Origin: Alphaproteobacteria bacterium
GTDB taxonomy: Bacteria; Pseudomonadota; Alphaproteobacteria; Rhodobacterales; Rhodobacteraceae
Length of the DNA: 5,409 nt
NCBI GenBank assembly: GCA_030830465.1
Contig: JAURMY010000048.1
Span: 1-5,409, forward strand
Direction of reading: 5' to 3'
Part shown: positions 1 through 4,467 of the stretch, piece by piece
Layout of the letters: each line of letters opens with the position of its first letter
Position numbering within the stretch: position 1 is the first letter of the stretch
Notes under the pieces: generated by a model
Told to the model about the DNA's origin: nothing
Database searches by the model: none
What the model saw: the letters and a program-made list of their open reading frames with translations, nothing else
Program-made: the position numbers and the translations under genes

Positions 1-1841
1 AGGGTCAGGTCTGCATCGGTCCTGCCGGCCAGCAACGCGCGCGATTTCGGCCCGGTCACGATCATCGTGTCAAAGTCCGCCGTGTGATCGGTCAGATGCA
101 ACCCCTCGGGCAGGTTCTTTTGCAGATGTTCAAAATCGTGCCACTGGGCGGTGCCGGCGGTGATCAGGGTGAAGAAATCGGTGGAATGGTGCATCACCGA
201 CATTTCCGTCAGGATCCGGCCCCGGTGATCGGGGAAATAGGCCAGGTTCATCCGCCCGACCCTGGGCAGCCCGCCGGAAATCATTCCCCGCAGCCAGTCC
301 GCGGCGCCGTGTCCCGTCAGGTTGAACCGCGAGAAACCGGGCAGGTCCAACACCCCGACCCCGTCGCGCACCGCTTCACATTCCTCTTTGATCCGGTCCG
401 ACCACGGGCCGGAGCGCGCCCAGGTCTGGGTGCGTTCCTCGGACACGTCATCGCCGGGTTTCGCAAACCAGTTGGCCCGCTCCCAGCCGTTATAGGCGCC
501 CATCTGTCCGCCCGCTTCCACCACATCGCCATGGACAGGCGACAGTTTGCGGTCCTTGCCGGCAGGCCAGCGGTGCCAGGGGAAATGCATTGCATATTCG
601 TGGCCATAGACCTGTTTGCCGTTTTCAATGCAATAGTCGCGATCGGTGTAATCCGTGAACCGGCGCGGGTCGCATGACCACATATCCCATTCGGTCGCGC
701 CTTCGGTGATCCACTCGGCCAGCACCTTGCCAGCCCCGCCGCCCTGGGCGATGCCAAAGGTAAAGACACAGGCTTCAAACGCGTTTGGCACGCCTGGCAT
801 CGGCCCGATCAGCGGGTTGCCATCGGGCGCATAGGGGATCGGGCCGTTGATAACCTTTGAAACGCCCGCCTCGGCCAGCAACGGCACACGGGCCATCGCA
901 TCCTCGATATAATATTCCAGCCGGTCCAGATCGTCGGGATAAAGCTGGAAACTGAAATCATCGGGCATCGGATCATCCGGCTGCACCCAATGGGCCTTGC
1001 AGTTGCGCTCATAAGGGCCAAGGTTAAAGCCGTTCTTCTCCTGACGCAGGTAATAGGACGTGTCCACATCGCGCAGCAGCGGCAGCTTGTGCCCTGCCTG
1101 TTCGGCCCAGGCCTTCACCTCGGGCACTTCGTCAAAAATCATGTATTGATGGCTCATCACCATCATCGGCACGGTGCGTCCGCCATAGGGCTTGAACCAC
1201 TCGCCAACCCGCTGGGCATAATATCCGGCGGCGTTGACCACATATTCACAGCGGATATCGCCGTGTTCCGTGTGGACAATCCATTCGCCGTTTTCGCGGC
1301 TGACACCAATGGCCGGGCAGAAGCGGATGATCCTTGCCCCCATATCCCGCGCGCCCTTGGCCAGCGCCTGGGTCAACTGCGCCGGGTCAATGTCCCCGTC
1401 AGCGGGATCATAAAGCGCGCCTTGCAGGTCATGGGTGTCGATGAAGGGATATTTCGCCTTGATCTCGTCCGGTCGCAGAATTTCCAGGTTCATCCCCTGA
1501 TAAAGGCCCATGCCTTTGGCGCGCTGAAACTCCTGCATACGCTCTTTGGAATGGGCCAGCCGGATCGACCCGGTGACGTGATAGTTCATCGGATAATCAA
1601 CCTCGGCCCCCAGACGGGCATAAAGCTCGGTTGAATAGCGCTGCATGTTCATGATCGACCCGCTGGTGGAAAAGGTCGGCACATTGCCCGCCGCGTGCCA
1701 GGTAGACCCTGCCGTAAGCTCGTTCTTTTCCAGCAGAACGCAATCGGTCCAGCCCGCCTTGGCCAGATGGTAAAGCGACGACGTTCCAACCGCCCCGCCC
1801 CCGATAATCACCACCCGCGCTGTCTTGGGTACATCCACCAT
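1..1841 (-). CDS. FAD-dependent dehydrogenase with GcvT-like domain (dimethylglycine/sarcosine dehydrogenase type), 3' end outside window
   Basis: Only the first 613 residues are in the window; the gene runs off the left edge without a stop, and relatives are usually about 800 residues long. The N-terminal half is a DAO-type flavoprotein domain. The dinucleotide-binding loop GGGAVG lies at residues 14-19 after a beta strand (VVII), Glu38 is placed to bind the ribose, and STWHAAG at 46-52 contains His49, the position that carries covalent FAD in dimethylglycine and sarcosine dehydrogenases. Near residues 333-375 come the NPLIGP and GIAQGGGAGKV stretches that close the FAD fold. From about residue 434 (SPVHGDVVEAGG, then GAYNGWERANWF) a GcvT-like aminomethyltransferase/folate domain begins, with LDLPGFSRF near 499-506. 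The family removes N-methyl groups from amines and passes the carbon to tetrahydrofolate or releases formaldehyde. The exact substrate cannot be read from the sequence. The ATG at 1841 is supported by a GGAGA site 5 nt upstream. It is the last visible gene of the operon, 11 nt after the exporter stop. Family call firm; substrate open. Confidence 0.9.
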   Translation of the reverse strand, partial: MVDVPKTARVVIIGGGAVGTSSLYHLAKAGWTDCVLLEKNELTAGSTWHAAGNVPTFSTSGSIMNMQRYSTELYARLGAEVDYPMNYHVTGSIRLAHSKERMQEFQRAKGMGLYQGMNLEILRPDEIKAKYPFIDTHDLQGALYDPADGDIDPAQLTQALAKGARDMGARIIRFCPAIGVSRENGEWIVHTEHGDIRCEYVVNAAGYYAQRVGEWFKPYGGRTVPMMVMSHQYMIFDEVPEVKAWAEQAGHKLPLLRDVDTSYYLRQEKNGFNLGPYERNCKAHWVQPDDPMPDDFSFQLYPDDLDRLEYYIEDAMARVPLLAEAGVSKVINGPIPYAPDGNPLIGPMPGVPNAFEACVFTFGIAQGGGAGKVLAEWITEGATEWDMWSCDPRRFTDYTDRDYCIENGKQVYGHEYAMHFPWHRWPAGKDRKLSPVHGDVVEAGGQMGAYNGWERANWFAKPGDDVSEERTQTWARSGPWSDRIKEECEAVRDGVGVLDLPGFSRFNLTGHGAADWLRGMISGGLPRVGRMNLAYFPDHRGRILTEMSVMHHSTDFFTLITAGTAQWHDFEHLQKNLPEGLHLTDHTADFDTMIVTGPKSRALLAGRTDADLT

Positions 1842-1846
1842 ATTCT

Positions 1847-1851
1847 TCTCC
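1847..1851 (-). promoter_or_regulatory. Ribosome binding site of the FAD/GcvT dehydrogenase
   Basis: On the minus strand GGAGA is followed by 5 nt and then the ATG at 1841-1839. The site fits in the 11-nt gap directly after the TGA (1855-1853) of the exporter gene. It fixes the dehydrogenase start and suggests that ribosomes finishing the upstream gene can re-initiate here. Confidence 0.7.
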
Positions 1852-1852
1852 G

Positions 1853-2476
1853 TCAGTCCAAAACCAGACGGGCCGCCAGCCCGCCAAATACGATTGCAGT
1901 TATTTTGTTCATCACGCGCAAGCGCTGGCGCAACAGATGTCCAAACACCCCTGCCGCCGCGCCATAGCCCGAGGTGATGACAAGGCCCGTGGCCGAAAAA
2001 ATCAGCCCCAGAACCAGAATTTGCCGCCAGACCGGGCCAAGCATGGGATCGGTGAACTGCGGCAGAAAGGCCAGTATGAACAGCGCGACCTTGGGGTTCA
2101 GCGCATTGGTCAAAAAGCCCCGGCTGACGGCGCGGCTAAGGTTGGCCGTGCCGGTGCCCTTGGCCACATCAGGCACCGATGTCCAGCTTTTATAGGCCAG
2201 ATAGGCCAGATAGGCCGCCCCCAGAAATCGGATCGCATCAAAGGCATGCGGCACCGCCAACAGCATCGCCGACACCCCGACCGCCGCCAGCAGGACATGC
2301 CACAGGCTGCCCAGCGAAATGCCAAAGGCCGCCGCCACGCCTGCCCGCCAGCCGCCCGATATGCCGCAGGCCGAGGCAAAGATCACATCCGCCCCCGGTG
2401 TCAGGTTCAAAAGAATGCCCGCCCCCATGAATGTGGCGATGGTCACCGGGTCCATGGCCAGAAATGTCTCCAGCAT
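1853..2476 (-). CDS. LysE/RhtB-family amino acid exporter
   Basis: The product has 207 residues, the usual length for the LysE/RhtB (homoserine/threonine/lysine efflux) family of inner-membrane proteins with about six membrane segments. The family signature is clear: a first hydrophobic helix at about residues 11-33 runs into NLTPGAD (24-30), a glycine-rich GISGGWRAG turn follows at 38-46, an aromatic FLGAAYLAYLAYK segment lies at 84-96, and GFLTNALNP (120-128) leads into a hydrophobic helix ending LPQF (138-141). These proteins export amino acids or related small metabolites with the proton gradient; the substrate here is unknown. I prefer the ATG at 2476 over the in-frame GTG at 2479 because GGAGGG lies 6 nt upstream of the ATG. 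Another in-frame ATG at 2455 (protein beginning MDPVTI) is possible but lacks this support. The start overlaps the stop of the preceding GFA gene by one base (TGATG), a coupling arrangement. Its place just before the dehydrogenase suggests export of a product or analogue of that pathway, which is inference. Confidence 0.92.
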   Translation of the reverse strand: MLETFLAMDPVTIATFMGAGILLNLTPGADVIFASACGISGGWRAGVAAAFGISLGSLWHVLLAAVGVSAMLLAVPHAFDAIRFLGAAYLAYLAYKSWTSVPDVAKGTGTANLSRAVSRGFLTNALNPKVALFILAFLPQFTDPMLGPVWRQILVLGLIFSATGLVITSGYGAAAGVFGHLLRQRLRVMNKITAIVFGGLAARLVLD

Positions 2477-2856
2477 CACCAGCCCTCCGCCTGTGGCACG
2501 CCATCGGCGATGGCATAGTAATCGCCCTTGTCGGCGGTGAAAATATGCGCCGTCAGGCGGGCGCCGGTTGGCCCGTCGACTGCCCCCGCCTCAACCGACA
2601 GATGACCGTCGGCATCGCAAAACCACAGGCTTGAACCGCAATTCCGGCAGAACCCGCGCACTGCGCCTCTGGGGGTGACATATTCCGCCAGACCGCGCCG
2701 TTCGGCATAGTCCAGTGCGCCCGCCACATCAAACGACGCGGCGTAGTGGCCCGAGGTCTTGCGGCACTGCGTGCAATGACAGCCGGTGATGTCGCCGACC
2801 GGGCCCTGCAGCGAAAACCGCACGCTTCCACACAGGCAAGACGCCTGAACCGTCAC
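2476..2856 (-). CDS. GFA/CENP-V-family zinc protein, third of three tandem paralogs
   Basis: The product is 126 residues, a single GFA domain (glutathione-dependent formaldehyde-activating enzyme family). The zinc-ligand pattern is complete. Cys7 and Cys9 (SCLCGSV) with Cys70 and Cys73 (RGFCRNCGSSL) match the structural site. Cys26, Cys28 and Cys31 (GCHCTQCRKTSGH) match the three-cysteine second site. A KGDYY motif lies near the C terminus. The family is named for Paracoccus Gfa, which binds glutathione near zinc and was proposed to help form S-hydroxymethylglutathione. A catalytic role is disputed and many homologs have no known substrate. The start is a GTG at 2856 overlapping the previous stop by 4 nt (GTGA). 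Compared with its two neighbours, the residues after the second zinc site differ (YAASFDV instead of a WAAT-type sequence), which may indicate a changed ligand pocket. It is more similar to the middle paralog than to the first. Domain call firm; biochemical role unknown. Confidence 0.9.
   Translation of the reverse strand: MTVQASCLCGSVRFSLQGPVGDITGCHCTQCRKTSGHYAASFDVAGALDYAERRGLAEYVTPRGAVRGFCRNCGSSLWFCDADGHLSVEAGAVDGPTGARLTAHIFTADKGDYYAIADGVPQAEGW
2483..2488 (-). promoter_or_regulatory. Ribosome binding site of the LysE-family exporter
   Basis: The minus strand reads GGAGGG, then 6 nt, then ATG at 2476-2474. The in-frame GTG at 2479 would leave only 3 nt, so this site decides in favour of the ATG. 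It lies inside the last codons of the upstream GFA gene. Confidence 0.7.
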
Positions 2857-3245
2857 AGATCACCCGCCTTCTGCGGCACACCATCGGCCAGCAGATAATA
2901 ATCGCCCTTGTCGGCCACGAAGATATGGTTGGCGGTGGTCAGGCCCGTGGGACTGTCCAGCGCCCCGGCGGCAATGGCCATCCGGTCCTGTCCGGTCGGC
3001 TTCCAGAACAGCGACGAGCCGCAGGTCGCACAGAAGCCCCGCTCGGCGGACTCTGAACTGCGATACCATTTCAACCCGGCATCGCGCGTGAAGGTGATCG
3101 CCGCAAGCGGCGCGCCCGTCGCCGCCCAATAATGCCCCGAAGTCTTGCGGCATTGGGTGCAATGGCAAGAGGTCACCGCGCGCAACGGGCCTTCAATGCG
3201 AAATGACACCGCCCCGCACAGGCAGGAACCCTTATGGTCGCTCAT
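2853..3245 (-). CDS. GFA/CENP-V-family zinc protein, second of three tandem paralogs
   Basis: This 130-residue single-domain GFA protein has all seven expected cysteines. Cys8 and Cys10 (SCLCGAV) pair with Cys72 and Cys75 (RGFCATCGSSL), and Cys27, Cys29 and Cys32 form the SCHCTQCRKTSGH motif. WAAT follows at 40-43, and a FVADKGDYY stretch and GVPQKAG tail close the protein. The reading frame stays open upstream to 3287, but I place the start at the ATG at 3245: it has a GGGGA site 6 nt upstream, it overlaps the preceding stop by 4 nt (ATGA), and the protein then begins shortly before the first zinc motif as in its neighbours. The longer form would add 14 residues (beginning MVCALENRR) that overlap the upstream gene and resemble nothing in the family. 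The likely role is handling of a small thiol adduct such as formaldehyde-glutathione. This is a family-level inference and not a demonstrated activity. Confidence 0.91.
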   Translation of the reverse strand: MSDHKGSCLCGAVSFRIEGPLRAVTSCHCTQCRKTSGHYWAATGAPLAAITFTRDAGLKWYRSSESAERGFCATCGSSLFWKPTGQDRMAIAAGALDSPTGLTTANHIFVADKGDYYLLADGVPQKAGDL

Positions 3246-3664
3246 GATTTTTCCCCGGCATCTTCGGTTTTCCAATGCGCAGACCATTCTTCGGCATGAG
3301 CAACGCCCGCTGACAGGTCGTAATAATCGCCCTTCTCGTGGGTGAACACTTCTTCCACCATCTGTAAACCGCTGGGCTGATCCAGCGTCCCAGCCGCCAC
3401 CGCAATATAGGATTTGTCCTTATGTCGGTAAAACAAGCTAGAGCCGCAGGACTTGCAGAAACCGCGTTTGGCGATGGGCGATGACTCAAACCACACCAAC
3501 CCGGTATCCTTGACGAACTCCAGCTTTTCAGCAGGCACCGCCGTTGCCGCCCAGAAATGCCCCGAGGTGCGGCGGCAGGTTTCGCAATGGCACGAAATCA
3601 CGTCCCGCCAGGGCCCGACCGACCTGTATTGCACTGCGCCGCAAAGGCATCGTCCCGTTTTCAT
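3242..3664 (-). CDS. GFA/CENP-V-family zinc protein, first of three tandem paralogs
   Basis: The product is 140 residues with one GFA domain and a slightly longer charged C-terminal tail than its two neighbours. Cys6 and Cys8 (RCLCGAV) with Cys70 and Cys73 (RGFCKSCGSSL) would form the structural zinc site. Cys25, Cys27 and Cys30 (SCHCETCRRTSGH) would form the second site. WAAT at 38-41 and EKGDYY near the C terminus match the family. The ATG at 3664 lies 10 nt after the stop of the regulator gene and is preceded by a GAGGGGG purine run. The stop overlaps the next start by 4 nt. It is the most divergent of the three: ETCRR replaces TQCRK, and the end reads GVAHAEEW where the others have GVPQ. 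The triplication is therefore probably not recent, with the second and third copies splitting later. A role with formaldehyde- or glutathione-linked substrates is plausible from the family and the downstream demethylating dehydrogenase, but unproven. Confidence 0.91.
   Translation of the reverse strand: MKTGRCLCGAVQYRSVGPWRDVISCHCETCRRTSGHFWAATAVPAEKLEFVKDTGLVWFESSPIAKRGFCKSCGSSLFYRHKDKSYIAVAAGTLDQPSGLQMVEEVFTHEKGDYYDLSAGVAHAEEWSAHWKTEDAGEKS
3252..3256 (-). promoter_or_regulatory. Ribosome binding site of the second GFA paralog
   Basis: GGGGA on the minus strand lies 6 nt before the ATG at 3245-3243, inside the 3' end of the upstream GFA gene. It supports the short start of the second paralog over the in-frame start at 3287. 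Confidence 0.55.
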
Positions 3665-3669
3665 CCCAG

Positions 3670-3676
3670 CCCCCTC
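3670..3676 (-). promoter_or_regulatory. Ribosome binding site of the first GFA paralog
   Basis: The minus strand reads GAGGGGG, with 5 nt to the ATG at 3664-3662 (8 nt counted from GAGG). The run starts within the TGA stop of the regulator gene (3677-3675), consistent with re-initiation after the regulator. Confidence 0.55.
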
Positions 3677-4247
3677 AATAAACCGGCGGCGCGATCACCC
3701 AGATCGCAACCGCTGGTTCCGCATAGGGATTGGCCCACTGATAGGCCTCGCCCCGGATGCGGAACGAATCCCCCGCCGACAGGGTAAACTGTCGCCCGCC
3801 AATCATCATATCAAGCCGGCCCGACACCAGATAGCCGACTTCCTGCGTCGGGCGCATATTTGGTGCGCGCAGCTTGGCACCGGGTTCAAATACCGAATGC
3901 ACAACCTCAAAATCATCGGTCAGATCGGGTGACAGCATTTCCTCGATCAGCCCGCCCTCGCCCGAGCCGATCCGCCGTCGCGCGCCCTGCCGCACCACAT
4001 AGCCCTGCTCTTCCACCGGCGCACCGGACTGCCCGAAAAACAGCGACAATGGCACCGCAAAGGTGCTGGCCATGGCGCGCAGGTCGTCAATCGATGGCTT
4101 TGACAGGTCGCGCTCCACCTGACTGACCCAGCCGACCGACCGCCCCAAAACCCCGGCCAGCGCGGCCAGGGTCATCCCCCGCGCCCGCCTGAGCGCCCTG
4201 AGATCAGCCCCCAGAGTCTGGCTGGTCAGTTGCCGGTCCTGCAGCAT
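3675..4247 (-). CDS. XRE-family transcriptional regulator with C-terminal cupin domain
   Basis: The 190-residue protein has the standard length and two-part layout of XRE-cupin regulators. Residues 12-72 form the Cro/CI-type helix-turn-helix domain: LGADLRALRRARGMTLAALA, then GRSVGWVSQVERDLSKPSID with the recognition helix at about 37-46, then LRAMASTFAVPLSLFF. Residues about 115-185 form a small beta-barrel cupin (VFEPGAKL, GYLVSGRLDMMIGG, LSAGDSFRI, YQWANP). Such proteins commonly repress neighbouring catabolic or transport genes and release DNA when a small ligand binds the cupin. The usual metal-binding histidines are not visible: the HxH position reads APN (128-130) and the later histidine is replaced near Gln170, while Glu136 remains. 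The barrel may therefore bind an organic ligand without metal. It is the first gene of the operon and stands next to a palindrome that is probably its own operator. The ATG at 4247 has only a weak GCGGA-type site in front. Its ligand is unknown. Confidence 0.92.
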   Translation of the reverse strand: MLQDRQLTSQTLGADLRALRRARGMTLAALAGVLGRSVGWVSQVERDLSKPSIDDLRAMASTFAVPLSLFFGQSGAPVEEQGYVVRQGARRRIGSGEGGLIEEMLSPDLTDDFEVVHSVFEPGAKLRAPNMRPTQEVGYLVSGRLDMMIGGRQFTLSAGDSFRIRGEAYQWANPYAEPAVAIWVIAPPVY

Positions 4248-4258
4248 TCCGCGCCGTC

Positions 4259-4285
4259 CATGAAAATTTCGCCTAAATTTTCATG
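4259..4285. promoter_or_regulatory. Perfect 11-bp inverted repeat, probable operator of the XRE-cupin regulator
   Basis: CATGAAAATTT (4259-4269) and AAATTTTCATG (4275-4285) are exact reverse complements separated by CGCCT. The AT-rich symmetric site stands out in GC-rich surroundings and lies 11 bp upstream of the regulator ATG at 4247. This is where an autoregulatory operator would block transcription or its start. A weak minus-strand -35-like TTGTTC (4308-4303) sits so that a -10 element (CATGAA, about 4285-4280, a poor match) would fall within the palindrome. A short hairpin in the mRNA leader is an alternative, but there is no T-run and the arms are AT-rich, so a terminator is unlikely. 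Binding by the adjacent regulator is inference. Confidence 0.65.
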
Positions 4286-4414
4286 ACATGGATTTTGCGC
4301 CGGAACAAGGTGCTTTGCGCAGATGGTCCCTGATTTCTTGCAGGCTCCGAACCGCTATCTGTGGTCCGAAAATGCGCAATCCCCCGCCAAATCAGCCCCC
4401 CGGCCAAACCAGAC

Positions 4415-4443
4415 TCGACTCGCACCGGAACCGGCGGTAAATT
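4415..4443 (+). promoter_or_regulatory. Candidate promoter of imuB
   Basis: TCGACT (4415-4420) and TAAATT (4438-4443) each match the sigma-70 -35 and -10 consensus at four of six positions and are spaced exactly 17 bp. The -10 element ends 2 bp before the LexA box, so transcription would begin inside the box and LexA binding would block it. The match is moderate and the call rests mostly on spacing and position. Confidence 0.4.
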
Positions 4444-4445
4444 AA

Positions 4446-4460
4446 GAACAAACAGCGAAC
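4446..4460 (+). promoter_or_regulatory. LexA (SOS) box of alphaproteobacterial type
   Basis: The sequence GAACAAACAGCGAAC is an exact GAAC-N7-GAAC direct repeat, the LexA recognition pattern established for Rhodobacter and other alphaproteobacteria (the same as GTTC-N7-GTTC on the other strand). It ends 7 nt before the imuB ATG. Y-family mutasome genes are standard LexA targets, so site and gene support each other. Its closeness to the start codon means it occupies the place of a normal ribosome binding site. Confidence 0.85.
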
Positions 4461-4467
4461 AAAACCC

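Noticed and set aside
84..1634. Long plus-strand open frames (84-677 and 990-1634)
   Set aside because: They lie opposite the dehydrogenase gene, whose minus-strand frame shows clear family motifs throughout. Their translations are rich in Pro, Gly, Arg and His without recognisable domains, as expected for antisense frames in GC-rich DNA.
1937..2518. Plus-strand open frame of 193 codons opposite the exporter
   Set aside because: Its translation is a charged, low-complexity sequence with no domain, while the opposite strand encodes a textbook LysE-family protein.
3246..3287. Longer N terminus for the second GFA paralog (start at 3287)
   Set aside because: The 14 extra residues resemble nothing in the family, would create a 46-nt overlap, and have no ribosome binding site as good as that of the ATG at 3245.
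4294..4320. Direct repeat TTTGCGC (4294-4300 and 4314-4320), 20 bp apart
   Set aside because: Only 7 bp each and with no link to a known site. The spacing of about two helix turns is suggestive, but the match is too short to claim.
4428..4449. A second LexA half-site GAAC at 4428-4431
   Set aside because: The distance to the next GAAC (4446) is 14 nt instead of 7, so it does not form a LexA box.
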